A stretch of 64,000 bases of DNA from Eubacteriales bacterium. Its GTDB lineage: Bacteria > Bacillota > Clostridia > Christensenellales > CAG-138. Every line of letters starts with the position of its first letter. Position 1 is the first letter of the stretch. The position numbers and the translations under genes are program-made. Under the pieces are notes generated by a model. That model saw only the letters and a program-made list of their open reading frames with translations. It did no database searches and had not been told where the DNA came from. Below, in pieces: positions 51,165 to 60,673 of the stretch. The DNA lies in NCBI GenBank assembly GCA_021373115.1, contig JAJFTI010000030.1, positions 23,971-87,970 of the forward strand, read 5' to 3'.

Positions 51165-52574
51165 ATGAATAAACTGAACATTACCGATACCATCCTACGC
51201 GACGCGCACCAGTCTCAGGCTGCTACGCGCATGCGCATTGAGGATATGCTTCCGGCCTGCGAGGTTCTGGACTCCATTGGGTACTGGTCGCTGGAGGTAT
51301 GGGGCGGCGCGACGTTCGACTCCTGCCTGCGCTTTCTGAACGAGGATCCCTGGGAGCGCTTGCGCAAACTGCGCAAAGCCCTGCCCAACACGAAGCTGCA
51401 GATGCTCTTCCGCGGACAGAATATTCTGGGATACAAGCATTATGCGGACGACGTGGTCGAGCAGTTCTGCAAGAAGTCCATCGAAAACGGCATTGACGTG
51501 GTTCGTATTTTTGACGCGCTGAACGACATCCGCAACCTGGAAAGCGCGATCCGCTTCACCAAGAAGTACGGCGGAATCTGCGAACCGGCCATCAGCTATA
51601 CCGTGTCCCCCGTTCACAACGAGGACTATTTTGTCAAGCTCGCCAAAGAACTCGTCCAGATGGGCGCGGACACGATCTGCATCAAGGACATGGCGAACCT
51701 GCTCCTGCCTTACGACGCATATTCGCTCATCTCGCGTCTGAAGAAGGAGATCAACGTTCCGATCCACCTGCACACGCATAACACGACCGGCACCGGCGAC
51801 ATGGTCTATCTCATGGCCGCACAGGCCGGTGTGGATATCGTAGACACCGCGCTTTCGCCCTTTGCCAACGGAACGTCGCAGCCCGCAACCGAACCGCTCG
51901 TTGCAACCCTCGCGGGAACCGAGCGCGATACCGGGCTCGATCTGCTCAAGCTTTCCGAGGCGGCAAAGTTTTTCCGCCCCGTTGCGGATCGCATGCTGGC
52001 GGACGGAACCATTTCCGCCAAGGCGCTGGGCGTGGATACCAACACGCTGCTGTATCAGGTGCCGGGCGGCATGCTCTCCAACCTGATTTCACAGCTTAAA
52101 GAAGCGGGCAAGTCCGATCAGTATTACGATGTGCTTGCGGAAGTGCCGCGGGTGCGCGAAGACTTCGGTTATCCGCCGCTCGTGACCCCGACCAGCCAAA
52201 TCGTCGGCACGCAGGCCGTGCTGAACATTATCAACGGCGAGCGCTACAAGGTTTTCACAAAGGAAAGCAAAGCGCTGCTGCGTGGCGAATACGGAAGGCT
52301 TCCCGCCCCGGTCAACGAACAAGTTCGCAGAATGGCCATTGGAAACGATGAGGTTATCACCTGCCGTCCGGCCGATTTGCTCAAACCGGAGCTTGCGCAG
52401 TATCGCGAGGAAATCAAGGATCACATCCGTCAGGAAGAGGACGTGCTGAGCTACGCGCTGTTCCCGCAGGTTGCGCTCAAGTTCTTTGAAGCGCGCGAAG
52501 CGGCGGAGCGGAAATCTGCCGAACCGGAAGACTCCGGCGTAAGAACGCTTTATGTGGAGGACATTGGTGCGTAA
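51165..52574 (+). CDS. Carboxyltransferase: oxaloacetate decarboxylase alpha / pyruvate carboxylase subunit B type
   Basis: This 469-residue protein has a DRE-TIM barrel with metal and substrate motifs ITDTILRDAHQS, DVVRIFDALND, CIKDMANLL (carboxylated Lys) and HLHTHNTTG, followed by the conserved carboxylase domain (about 300-460). No biotinyl domain is attached; the separate carrier gene just upstream supplies it. It could act in oxaloacetate decarboxylation or, with a biotin carboxylase elsewhere, in carboxylation. The membrane beta subunit is not in the window. AAGGAG lies upstream of ATG 51165. Confidence 0.93.
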   Translation: MNKLNITDTILRDAHQSQAATRMRIEDMLPACEVLDSIGYWSLEVWGGATFDSCLRFLNEDPWERLRKLRKALPNTKLQMLFRGQNILGYKHYADDVVEQFCKKSIENGIDVVRIFDALNDIRNLESAIRFTKKYGGICEPAISYTVSPVHNEDYFVKLAKELVQMGADTICIKDMANLLLPYDAYSLISRLKKEINVPIHLHTHNTTGTGDMVYLMAAQAGVDIVDTALSPFANGTSQPATEPLVATLAGTERDTGLDLLKLSEAAKFFRPVADRMLADGTISAKALGVDTNTLLYQVPGGMLSNLISQLKEAGKSDQYYDVLAEVPRVREDFGYPPLVTPTSQIVGTQAVLNIINGERYKVFTKESKALLRGEYGRLPAPVNEQVRRMAIGNDEVITCRPADLLKPELAQYREEIKDHIRQEEDVLSYALFPQVALKFFEAREAAERKSAEPEDSGVRTLYVEDIGA

Positions 52575-53132
52575 ATGAGACATCTGCCGAACATTCTATC
52601 CGGAATACGGCTGATCCTCGTCGGCGTTTTTATATCGCTGTTTGTGGCAGGCAGGTATCTGTCTGCCCTTTCCGTTTTTGTATTCGCCTTTTTTACGGAC
52701 GTGCTCGATGGTCAGCTTGCCAGAGCGAACGGTTGGGTAACCGACCTTGGCAAACTGCTGGATCCGCTGGCGGATAAACTCATGACGCTTGCGGCGCTGG
52801 TTTGCATTTATATCGGCAAACACAAGCCGGTCTACCTGATTCTGTTTTTACTGATGGCGGTCAAGGAACTGCTCATGATGATCGGCGGCCTGCTACTGGC
52901 GAAAAAGAAAGTGGTTGTTATGGCCTATTGGCCGGGCAAGATTGCAACCGGGCTGTTTGCCGTCGGCGTTATGCTCTCGTTGCTGTCGTTCCTTTCGCTG
53001 GACGTGGAGCCTTGGGATCGGATCGTTCTGATCGCGGCGACCGTGACGTCGTATTTTGCTTTGCTGTTCTATGCAGCCCGGCAGATTCCGAACGTTTTAG
53101 GCAAGCGTTCCAAAGACGAATTGAAGTCTTGA
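52575..53132 (+). CDS. CDP-alcohol phosphatidyltransferase (PgsA-like)
   Basis: This 185-residue membrane protein has four to six helices and the CDP-alcohol motif complete at residues 42-67: DVLDGQLAR, then eight residues, then GKLLDPLAD. The opening LPNILSGIRLILV is typical of PgsA, which makes phosphatidylglycerophosphate. It starts on the base after the carboxyltransferase stop, so it is in that operon, an unexpected metabolic partner. Confidence 0.9.
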   Translation: MRHLPNILSGIRLILVGVFISLFVAGRYLSALSVFVFAFFTDVLDGQLARANGWVTDLGKLLDPLADKLMTLAALVCIYIGKHKPVYLILFLLMAVKELLMMIGGLLLAKKKVVVMAYWPGKIATGLFAVGVMLSLLSFLSLDVEPWDRIVLIAATVTSYFALLFYAARQIPNVLGKRSKDELKS

Positions 53133-53179
53133 AAGGACACCGGAGAGCGAGAAGCGCACTCCGAATTCCGTAAAAATGC

Positions 53180-53208
53180 TTGCAAATGCCCGGGAAGGCT
53201 GTTATACT
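53180..53208 (+). promoter_or_regulatory. Promoter of the rimP-nusA-infB operon
   Basis: TTGCAA (53180-53185), 17 bases, TATACT (53203-53208). The leader to rimP is about 150 nt. Confidence 0.75.
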
Positions 53209-53238
53209 TCTCGTGTTGGATGTTTGAACTTGTAGCGG

Positions 53239-53266
53239 AGAGTGGGCAAAACCCACTCTTTCGTTT
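53239..53266 (+). promoter_or_regulatory. Terminator-like hairpin in the rimP leader
   Basis: AGAGTGGG (53239-53246) and its complement (53252-53259) form an 8-bp stem with a CAAAA loop, followed by a T-rich tract (TTCGTTTT). A hairpin at this place before rimP-nusA is common in Bacillota and probably serves attenuation, since NusA itself acts on terminators. Confidence 0.65.
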
Positions 53267-53364
53267 TGAAGGGTGCTTTTCTCCGTCGCTTGAAGGCCGC
53301 TTTTCCGGTTGGTGCCGGAGTCCAAGCGGCGAAACAGCGCGGGCTATTAACCGGAGGTTATCAT

Positions 53365-53817
53365 TTGAACACTGCGCAAAAAGCAGAGCAGCTGCTGAAA
53401 AAAACCGTCGAAGAGCTGGGGTTCGAGCTGTGCGACGTTGAGTTCGTTAAGGAATATGGCGATTGGGTACTGACACTTTATATTGACCGACCGGACGGTG
53501 TGACCATAGACGACTGCGAGCGCGTCAGCAAGGCGGTCGATCCGATTCTGGATGAAGCCGACCCCATCGAACAGCAGTACTTCCTTTCCGTGTCCTCGCT
53601 TGGGCTTGACCGCCCGCTGAAGAAGGACGCGGATTTTCAGCGCAACATCGGGAAACGAATTGAGATAAAGCTCTTTGCGCCGCTGAACGGGAAAAAGGAA
53701 TTTGTCGGCGAGCTTGTAAGCTATGATGAGGCGAGCCTTGTCGTTCGGCTGGATAATGGTGAGGTTTCAATGGAACGGAAAGCCGTTGCGCTTGCGCGTC
53801 CGGAACTGGTGTTCTAA
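53365..53817 (+). CDS. rimP: Ribosome maturation factor RimP
   Basis: This 150-residue protein of 30S subunit maturation has an N-terminal alpha/beta domain (ELGFELCDVEFVKEYGDWVL, then YIDRPDGVTIDDCERVSKAV), the VSSLGLDRPLKKDADF signature and a C-terminal SH3-like barrel. The start is TTG 53365 with GGAGG eight bases upstream; a longer frame from 53242 would include the leader hairpin and is rejected. It is first in the operon. Confidence 0.93.
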   Translation: MNTAQKAEQLLKKTVEELGFELCDVEFVKEYGDWVLTLYIDRPDGVTIDDCERVSKAVDPILDEADPIEQQYFLSVSSLGLDRPLKKDADFQRNIGKRIEIKLFAPLNGKKEFVGELVSYDEASLVVRLDNGEVSMERKAVALARPELVF

Positions 53818-53888
53818 ACGCGCGGCAAACCCCGCTGAGTCGGTTTGAATCCGGAATCACAGGTAATATTTTGAAGGAGTACGTTAGG

Positions 53889-54977
53889 ATGAACACAGAG
53901 TTTGTCGAAGCATTGAATGCGCTGGAAAAGGAGCGCGGCATCAGCAAGGATATTCTGATTCTGGCGATTGAAGCGGCGCTGACCTCCGCATATAAACGCA
54001 ATTATGGCACGACGGCGAACGTCCGCGCGGAAGTGGACCCCAAGAGCGGCGAATTTCGCATTTACGCATCCAAAACGGTTGTGGAGACGGTGGAGAATCC
54101 GCTGAACGAAATCTCCATTCCGGATGCGAAGCGCGTCAATGTTCTTTATGAAGCGGGCGACGTTCTGGAAGAGGAAGTGAAGGCGAAGGAATTTTCGCGC
54201 ATTGCGGCGCAGACGGCGAAACAGGTGGTCGTTCAGCGCATTCGCGAAGCGGAGCGCGGCGTGATTTACGAAGAGTACGTTGAAAAAGAGAACGAGGTGC
54301 TTACGGCAATCGTTCAGCGCGTGGAGAAGGGGAACGTTTATGTTGAGCTTGGCAAGACGGACGGAATCCTCACGCCCAACGAAATGATACCCGGCGAAAC
54401 CTATGAGAACAACGACCGCCTGAAGGTCTATGTGCTCGAGGTTCGAAAGGACAGCAAAGGGCCTCAGGTGCTGGTGAGCCGTACGCATCCCGGCCTGGTT
54501 AAGCGGCTCTTCGAGCTGGAGGTGCCGGAAATTCAGACTGGCGTCGTGCAGATTAAGTCCATTGCGCGCGAAGCGGGTTTTCGCACCAAAGTAGCCGTGC
54601 ACTCCTCGGATCTGCAGGTGGACGCGGTGGGCGCCTGCGTTGGCCAGCGCGGCGCGCGTGTAGAGCGCATTGTCAACGAACTACACAATGAAAAAATCGA
54701 CATCATCGAGTGGGACAGCGACTCGGCGGTCTATATCGCCAAGGCGCTCAGCCCTGCAAAGGTGCTGATGGTCTATATTAACGAATCGGAAAAAGCGGCG
54801 AAGGTTATCGTGCCCGATACGCAGCTTTCGCTCGCCATTGGAAAAGAAGGGCAGAACGCGCGTCTCGCCGCCAAGCTGACCGGCTGGAAGATTGACATCA
54901 AGAGCCAGACGCAAGCGGAGGAAGCAATGGGCGCGTTCTACGAGGAAACCGAAGGCTCCACCGAAAGCGAGGCGTAA
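53889..54977 (+). CDS. nusA: Transcription termination/antitermination factor NusA
   Basis: This 362-residue protein has an N-terminal RNA-polymerase-binding domain (1-125), an S1 domain (about 130-200; [24 protein letters not shown]), and two KH domains (about 200-345) with [18 protein letters not shown] and [17 protein letters not shown] motifs. The proteobacterial C-terminal acidic repeats are absent, as usual in Bacillota. AAGGAG lies nine bases before ATG 53889. Confidence 0.96.
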   Translation: MNTEFVEALNALEKERGISKDILILAIEAALTSAYKRNYGTTANVRAEVDPKSGEFRIYASKTVVETVENPLNEISIPDAKRVNVLYEAGDVLEEEVKAKEFSRIAAQTAKQVVVQRIREAERGVIYEEYVEKENEVLTAIVQRVEKGNVYVELGKTDGILTPNEMIPGETYENNDRLKVYVLEVRKDSKGPQVLVSRTHPGLVKRLFELEVPEIQTGVVQIKSIAREAGFRTKVAVHSSDLQVDAVGACVGQRGARVERIVNELHNEKIDIIEWDSDSAVYIAKALSPAKVLMVYINESEKAAKVIVPDTQLSLAIGKEGQNARLAAKLTGWKIDIKSQTQAEEAMGAFYEETEGSTESEA

Positions 54978-54980
54978 CGC

Positions 54981-55259
54981 TTGCCAAAGAAGATTCCGAT
55001 GAGAATGTGTGTTTCCTGCCGGGAGATGAAACCGAAGAAAGAGCTGGCGCGCATTGTTCGTACGCCGGAAGAAAAGGTGTTGCTCGACGCAAGCGGGCGC
55101 GCAAACGGCAGAGGGGCCTATCTGTGCAAAAATCGCGCCTGCCTGGAAAAAGCGGTGAAGTCCCGTGCTCTGGAGCGCGCGCTGGAAGTGAAAATCGAAC
55201 CGGAAACCTACGATGCGCTGCGCGCGCAAATGATGGATTATGAGCAGCAGGCTGACTAA
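54981..55259 (+). CDS. ylxR: YlxR/RnpM (DUF448) RNA-binding protein
   Basis: This 92-residue protein begins KKIPMRMCVSCREMKPKKEL and has GRANGRGAYLCKNRACLEKA, both invariant in the family. In Bacillus the homologue binds RNase P RNA and modulates it. The start is TTG 54981, three bases after the nusA stop. It overlaps the next gene by 20 bases. Confidence 0.93.
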   Translation: MPKKIPMRMCVSCREMKPKKELARIVRTPEEKVLLDASGRANGRGAYLCKNRACLEKAVKSRALERALEVKIEPETYDALRAQMMDYEQQAD

Positions 55260-55587
55260 CGCAATCGGACTTGCGATGAAAGCCGGGCGGCTCCGATCCG
55301 GCGATTTTACGGTGGAGAAATTGGTTCGGGCCAGTCAGGTGAGATTGGTACTGATCGACGCGGACGCTTCCGAAAACACGCGGGAGAAATACAGGACCAT
55401 GTGCCAGGCACACGGCGCGGAGTTGATTCCCGTTGCGGAACTTGGCAGATGGATTGGTAAACCCGGTCGCAGGATCGCGGCCGTAACGGATGAGAATTTC
55501 AGAAATATGATCAAACGCGCGTTCGCGGATGAAACAGACGCGGACTGCGAAAAACGCGGGGGTAAGGACATCAATGGCAAAGAATAA
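55240..55587 (+). CDS. ylxQ: L7Ae-family ribosomal/RNA-binding protein YlxQ
   Basis: This 115-residue protein of the L7Ae/L30e/S12e fold contains [20 protein letters not shown] and [18 protein letters not shown], as in YlxQ. The C-terminus is slightly long and charged ([19 protein letters not shown]). It lies between ylxR and infB, the standard position, and overlaps infB by 14 bases. Confidence 0.92.
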   Translation: MSSRLTNAIGLAMKAGRLRSGDFTVEKLVRASQVRLVLIDADASENTREKYRTMCQAHGAELIPVAELGRWIGKPGRRIAAVTDENFRNMIKRAFADETDADCEKRGGKDINGKE

Positions 55588-58381
55588 TTTCCTGGAATCG
55601 GCAAACGGAATTCAGAAAGGTACCAGAGAGCTTCTGGAACGGCTTGCGCTGACGCAAAGCGCCGTTGGCGAACTGCTTGTTTCGGTGCGTCATTCCGAAA
55701 GCGAGCTTCTGGAAAAAGAGGAACAGGCGCGAAAAGCCCGCGAGGAGCGCGAGCGTATGGAGCGTCTGCGTGAAATGCTCGATTCCGATCAGGATCTGGC
55801 TGCGCATGCCGGCGGCAGGGATGAAGAGGAGACCGAAAAGGTCAAGTCCGCCGCGGCCGAAGGAAAGACGGCAACAACCGCCCCCGAATCGCGTCAAAAG
55901 GAAACAGCGGCTCCGGCCGAAGAAGAGAGAACACCGCAGGTAAAACAGGAAACTCAAGCGCCAAACCCCGTGGCGGAAGCGCTGAAACCTGCGCCGGAAA
56001 CCCCGAAACCCGCAGCGGAAACGCCGCGAAAAGATCCCAACAGCGGATATGAGGCGCACCAAATCAGCCAGACGGACGATCGCCGGCACGCCCCGCAGCA
56101 GGGCGGCTACCAACAGCGTCCGCCGCAGCAGGGCGGCTATCAGCAGCGCCCGCCGCAGCAGGGCGGCTATCAGCAGCGCCCGCCGCAGCAGGGCGGCTAT
56201 CAGCAGCGTCCGCCGCAGCAGGGCGGCTATCAGCAGCGTCCGCCGCAGCAGGGCGGCTATCAGCAGCGTCCGCCGCAGCAGGGCGGCTATCAGCAGCGTC
56301 CGCAACAGCAGGGCGGCTTTGCGCCGCGTCCACCGATGGCCGGGCAGCCGCCGCGCGGGCCGCGTCCGGCAGAGGGAGCCGCGGCTCCTCTGCCCGCAGC
56401 GGGAGCGGCGGGAAAAGAACGCGTGAGCAACTACGATCCGAACAAGAGCGCTTATGCCCGCGCAAAGGAAGCGGAAAACAAGAAGATTAAAAATAAAAAA
56501 TCGATTGCGCGCGAAACCGCGCCCAGCGCAAAAGCCTGGGACGAGGACGCGCCAACAGGCAGCCGCCGGCCAAAGCGCGGCGTGAAGCAACCTATGCGGC
56601 GGCCGGAACCCGTCGTGATCGAAAAGGCGGTGATCACTACGGAGACCATAACGGTTAAAGACCTTTCGGAAAAAATCGGTAAGCCGGCTTCCGAGATTAT
56701 CAAAAAGCTGTTTCTGCTTGGAATGCCGACCACGATTAATCAGGAGATCGATTTCGATACCTGCGAGCTCGTTGCCTCCGATTTCGGCATTGAGCTGGAG
56801 CTTCGGGTCGCCAAAACGTTCGAAGAGGTGCTTTCGGACAGCGCGTCCAACGATTCCGACGTGCCGGAACAGCTGAAAACCCGTCCGCCGGTCGTCACCA
56901 TCATGGGTCACGTGGATCACGGCAAGACATCGCTGCTGGACGCGATTCGCAACAGCAGCGTAACGGAGGGCGAAGCGGGCGGCATTACGCAGCACATTGG
57001 CGCGTATACCGTTCTATGCAACAACCGCCAGATTACGTTTATCGATACGCCGGGCCACGAGGCGTTTACCTCCATGCGCGCACGCGGCGCACAGGTGACG
57101 GACATTGTCGTCCTCGTTGTCGCGGCGGACGACGGCATTATGCCGCAGACCATTGAAGCAATCAACCACGCAAAGGCCGCGGGTGTTCCGATTATTGTCG
57201 CCATCAATAAAATGGACCGGCCGGAAGCGAACCCGGATCGCGTCAAGCAGCAGCTGACCGAATACGAACTGGTTTCGGAAGAGTGGGGCGGACAGACGAT
57301 TATCGTTCCCGTTTCCGCCAAGAAGCAGACCGGTATTGACACGCTGCTCGAAATGATCCTGCTGCAAGCGGACGTGCTGGAGCTCAAGGCAAATCCGGAG
57401 CGCCTCGCAAAAGGTACGATTATCGAAGCCAAGCTTGACAAGGGACGCGGCCCGCTGGCCACCGTACTCGTGCAGAACGGTACCCTGCGCCGCGGCGATA
57501 CCATTGTCGCGGGCACGGCTTACGGCAAGGTTCGCGCCATGACGGACGACCGCGGCAACGCGGTCAACGAGGCGGGGCCGTCCACGCCGGTTGAGGTGCT
57601 TGGCTTCAGCGAAGTGCCGGATGCGGGCGATATTCTCAATGTGGCCGAGGCGGACAAGCTCTCGCGCCAGGTTGCCGAAGAGCGCAAGGACAAGATCAAG
57701 GCCGCGCAGCTCAAGAGCAAGAGCAAGGTTTCGCTGGACGATCTGTTTACGCAGATGGCGGCGGACGAGCTCAAGGAGCTTAACGTTATCCTCAAGGCGG
57801 ACGTACAGGGCTCCGTCGAAGCAGTGAAACAGGCGCTCGAGAAGCTCAGCAACGAGGAAGTCCGCGTTCGCTGCATCCATGGCGGCGTCGGCGCGATCAC
57901 AGGAACAGATATCGTGTTTGCCTCTGCGTCCAATGCGATTGTCATCGGCTTTAACGTGCGGCCCGACGCGGGCGCGCGCGCCATGGCGGAGAAGGAAAAT
58001 GTGGACATTCGCCTCTATCGCGTCATTTACAACGCCATTGACGATGTGAAGGCCGCCATGCAGGGCATGTTCAAGCCGGTCTTCAAAGAGGTCGAACTCG
58101 GGCGCGCAACCGTCCGCGAAACCTTCAAGGTCACGGGTGTTGGCACCATCGCCGGCGCGTATATCAACGAGGGAAAGATTGCAAGAAGCGCGCAGATTCG
58201 CGTGGTGCGCGACAGCATTGTCATTCACGAAGGCAAAATCTCCTCGCTCAAGCGCTTTAAGGACGATGCGAAAGAGGTGCTCACCGGCTTTGAGTGCGGC
58301 ATTGGCATAGAAAACTTCAACGACCTTCAGGAAGGCGACGTAATTGAAGCGTTCGTCATGGAAGAGGTCAAGCGCACATAA
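55574..58381 (+). CDS. infB: Translation initiation factor IF-2
   Basis: This 935-residue GTPase places fMet-tRNA on the 30S subunit. A long variable N-terminal region (1-350) has an acidic/Pro-rich part and a seven-fold 10-residue repeat (about 176-255). The IF2_N domain follows (about 355-410), then the G domain with GHVDHGKT (about 444-451), DTPGHE (about 492) and NKMD (about 545), and domains II-IV. The start at ATG 55574 gives [14 protein letters not shown]. The last domains are complete ([18 protein letters not shown]). Confidence 0.97.
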   Translation: MAKNNFLESANGIQKGTRELLERLALTQSAVGELLVSVRHSESELLEKEEQARKAREERERMERLREMLDSDQDLAAHAGGRDEEETEKVKSAAAEGKTATTAPESRQKETAAPAEEERTPQVKQETQAPNPVAEALKPAPETPKPAAETPRKDPNSGYEAHQISQTDDRRHAPQQGGYQQRPPQQGGYQQRPPQQGGYQQRPPQQGGYQQRPPQQGGYQQRPPQQGGYQQRPPQQGGYQQRPQQQGGFAPRPPMAGQPPRGPRPAEGAAAPLPAAGAAGKERVSNYDPNKSAYARAKEAENKKIKNKKSIARETAPSAKAWDEDAPTGSRRPKRGVKQPMRRPEPVVIEKAVITTETITVKDLSEKIGKPASEIIKKLFLLGMPTTINQEIDFDTCELVASDFGIELELRVAKTFEEVLSDSASNDSDVPEQLKTRPPVVTIMGHVDHGKTSLLDAIRNSSVTEGEAGGITQHIGAYTVLCNNRQITFIDTPGHEAFTSMRARGAQVTDIVVLVVAADDGIMPQTIEAINHAKAAGVPIIVAINKMDRPEANPDRVKQQLTEYELVSEEWGGQTIIVPVSAKKQTGIDTLLEMILLQADVLELKANPERLAKGTIIEAKLDKGRGPLATVLVQNGTLRRGDTIVAGTAYGKVRAMTDDRGNAVNEAGPSTPVEVLGFSEVPDAGDILNVAEADKLSRQVAEERKDKIKAAQLKSKSKVSLDDLFTQMAADELKELNVILKADVQGSVEAVKQALEKLSNEEVRVRCIHGGVGAITGTDIVFASASNAIVIGFNVRPDAGARAMAEKENVDIRLYRVIYNAIDDVKAAMQGMFKPVFKEVELGRATVRETFKVTGVGTIAGAYINEGKIARSAQIRVVRDSIVIHEGKISSLKRFKDDAKEVLTGFECGIGIENFNDLQEGDVIEAFVMEEVKRT
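56101..56340 (+). repeat. In-frame 30-bp tandem repeat within infB
   Basis: Seven nearly identical 30-bp units plus an eighth degenerate one encode [14 protein letters not shown] decapeptides. Units differ only at a few synonymous positions (CGT/CGC, TAC/TAT, CAA/CAG) and a CGCAACAG end unit, which suggests recent expansion. Confidence 0.95.
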
Positions 58382-58433
58382 TCAGTATCGCAGGATTCGG
58401 CCGCCCTGGCGCGCGCCGGGCGGAGGAGGACAT

Positions 58434-58793
58434 ATGGCTACGTTTCGTTCGGATCGAAGGAACGAAGAGGTAAGAAAGACGATCAGCGAGATCGTCCGCG
58501 AAATGAAGGACCCCCGTATTTCGCCTATGACGACGCTGACGGAAGTGGATGTGACAAACGACCTGAAATACGCGAAGGTGAAGGTTTCCGTTTACGACGA
58601 GGACGAAGCAAAACGCAAATCCAGCGTCGAAGCGCTGAACCACGCGGCCGGGTTTATTTCGCATGAGATGGGCGAACGGATGCGCATCCGCGCCGTGCCC
58701 AGCCTGAAGTTCACGCTGGACAACTCGATTGCCTATAGCGTTCGCATTTCGGAGATTCTCAACGAACTGCATAAGGACGAGGGGAAGGAGTGA
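58434..58793 (+). CDS. rbfA: 30S ribosome-binding factor RbfA
   Basis: This 119-residue KH-like protein of 16S 5'-end maturation contains RNEEVRKTISEIVREMKDPR, LKYAKVKVSVYDED and RIRAVPSLKFTLDNSIAYS. ATG 58434 follows GGAGGAGG. It lies downstream of infB in the standard order. Confidence 0.95.
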   Translation: MATFRSDRRNEEVRKTISEIVREMKDPRISPMTTLTEVDVTNDLKYAKVKVSVYDEDEAKRKSSVEALNHAAGFISHEMGERMRIRAVPSLKFTLDNSIAYSVRISEILNELHKDEGKE

Positions 58794-58799
58794 CGCGGC

Positions 58800-59762
58800 A
58801 TGCTGCAGGACGCCGTCCGTTTTTTGCGGGCGAACGATGATATTCTGCTGATTGCGCATGTTTCTCCGGACGGCGACACGCTAGGCAGCTGCTTTGCGCT
58901 CTACGGCGCGCTGCTCGAGCTAGGCAAACACGCGCAGGTGGTTTGCGAGGACCCGGTTCCGGCGATCTATCGCTTTCTTCCATTTTCCGAACAATTGATT
59001 CCGCCCGAGCGGGCGAAACCCGCGGAGGCGGTGATTTGCGTGGACTGCGCGGACTTGGCGCGTACGGGGCGCTGCGAATCGCTGTTTCATGCGGCGAGTG
59101 TTACGCTTAACATTGACCATCACGGAACGAACGACCGCTATGCCGAGGAAAACTTCGTGCAGAAAGCGGGCGCGACCGGAGAACTGATCTATAACGTAAT
59201 CGCCAGCCTCAAGATCACGCTCAACAAGAATATTGCCAGCTGCCTTTACGCGGCCATTACGACCGACACGGGCAATTTTTCGTATTCCAATACCACGCCG
59301 GATACGCTGCGCATTGCGGCGGAGCTGCTGGATACGGGAATCGACCTGCCGTTTCTGAACCGGAGCCTGTTTCGAACCGTACCGTTCCACAAGCTCAAGC
59401 TGCATTCGCTGGCGGTGAGCAAGACGCAGCTGTTCGAATACGGACGCATCGGTATTTCCTTTATTACGCAGGCAGAAATCCGTTCCTGCGAAGCGAGCGG
59501 CGAGGATTCCGAGGGAATCATCGACTCGATTCGCGATATCGATACCGTCGAGGTCGCGGCTCTGCTGCGCGAGAGCGACGACGGACTGATCCGCGTCAGC
59601 CTGCGCGGAAAATCCAACGCGGACGTCAGCAAGATTGCAACGCGCTTTGGCGGCGGCGGGCATCGCCTCGCGGCGGGCTGCACACTTCAGCCGCCCATCG
59701 AGCAGGCGTTTGAGCAGATTCTGGAGAGCGCAAAACAACTGTTGCTTGGAGCGCCCGGTTGA
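58800..59762 (+). CDS. nrnA: DHH-DHHA1 phosphoesterase, NrnA-type nanoRNase/pAp phosphatase
   Basis: This 320-residue protein has a DHH domain with LIAHVSPDGDTLGS (metal His/Asp), VICVDCADLAR, NIDHHGTND (the DHH motif, about residue 105) and ITTDTGNFSY. The C-terminal DHHA1 domain has RFGGGGHRLAAGC. The family degrades 2-5 nt RNAs and pAp. AAGGAG precedes ATG 58800. It lies between rbfA and truB as usual. Confidence 0.93.
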   Translation: MLQDAVRFLRANDDILLIAHVSPDGDTLGSCFALYGALLELGKHAQVVCEDPVPAIYRFLPFSEQLIPPERAKPAEAVICVDCADLARTGRCESLFHAASVTLNIDHHGTNDRYAEENFVQKAGATGELIYNVIASLKITLNKNIASCLYAAITTDTGNFSYSNTTPDTLRIAAELLDTGIDLPFLNRSLFRTVPFHKLKLHSLAVSKTQLFEYGRIGISFITQAEIRSCEASGEDSEGIIDSIRDIDTVEVAALLRESDDGLIRVSLRGKSNADVSKIATRFGGGGHRLAAGCTLQPPIEQAFEQILESAKQLLLGAPG

Positions 59763-59763
59763 T

Positions 59764-60645
59764 ATGGATGGGGTCGTCAATTTTCTAAAACCTCCGGGCA
59801 TGACCTCCAGCAACGTCGTTTTCGACCTCCGAAAACTCTATGGACAGCAGCGCGCCGGGCATCTTGGCACGCTCGATCCCGCGGCCGCAGGCGTACTGCC
59901 CGTTTGTCTCGGGCGGGCGACGCGGCTGTTTGATCTTTTGGTTGAGAAGGACAAGGAATACAGATTCGAGGCGACGTTTGGCGTTCAAACCGACACGCAG
60001 GATGCCTATGGCGCCGTAACCGCGCGAAACAGCCGCCGTGTGGAACGGGACGAACTGGAAGCGGTTCTGCCGTCGTTTCTCGGCGGGCAGATGCAAAGCG
60101 CCTCGATTTACTCCGCGCTCAAGGTGGACGGGAAAAAGATGTACGAGCTCGCCCGCGCGGGGAAAGAGGTCACGCCGAAGGAACGTGAAATCCGGATTGA
60201 TGCGCTGGAACTGCTGTCCGAAACGGGCGAGAACCGGTTTCTGCTGCGCGCGGTTTGCTCGCGGGGTACGTATATCCGCTCCCTCGCCGAGAGCATTGCA
60301 GGACGGCTTGGCACGGTAGCCTACGTTCCGTTCCTGCTGCGCACGCGAAGCGGCCCGTTTTCGATCGAGCACGCGAGGACGCTGACCGAACTGGAGGAAG
60401 CGAAGACGGAAGGCTCGCTTTTACAGACGCTTGTTTCCTGCGAGGAAGCAACGGCGTTTCTGCCGGAACTGGCGCTGGAGAGCGATCGCGCCATACCGAC
60501 AAAGAACGGGCTGGAGACAAACGTACGAAACGCGGCGGACGGGTTCGTTCGCGTTTATGCGGCGGGTGAATTCCTCGGAATTGGCCGCGTGAACGAAGAA
60601 CGGCTTCAGCTTGCGGTTCACCTGTATCATCGAACGGATCAATAA
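59764..60645 (+). CDS. truB: tRNA pseudouridine(55) synthase
   Basis: This 293-residue protein has GVVNFLKPPGMTS at the N-terminus and the catalytic Asp in GHLGTLDPAAAGVLPVC (about residue 40). YSALKVDGKKMYELARAG and CSRGTYIRSLAES are further family marks, and there is a C-terminal PUA-like part. It makes psi-55 in the T-loop of tRNAs. It starts one base after the nrnA stop. Confidence 0.95.
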   Translation: MDGVVNFLKPPGMTSSNVVFDLRKLYGQQRAGHLGTLDPAAAGVLPVCLGRATRLFDLLVEKDKEYRFEATFGVQTDTQDAYGAVTARNSRRVERDELEAVLPSFLGGQMQSASIYSALKVDGKKMYELARAGKEVTPKEREIRIDALELLSETGENRFLLRAVCSRGTYIRSLAESIAGRLGTVAYVPFLLRTRSGPFSIEHARTLTELEEAKTEGSLLQTLVSCEEATAFLPELALESDRAIPTKNGLETNVRNAADGFVRVYAAGEFLGIGRVNEERLQLAVHLYHRTDQ

Positions 60646-60673
60646 GATCGCAGCAGCAACTTTTGAGGTATGT

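Noticed and set aside
56101..56340. 30-bp periodic repeat as a possible CRISPR array
   Set aside because: There are no unique spacers; the units are contiguous, in frame and code for a decapeptide within IF-2.
56064..56995. Long minus-strand open frames with repeats opposite infB
   Set aside because: They are the mirror of the infB tandem repeat and of a strongly coding plus-strand gene; no start signal or family resemblance.
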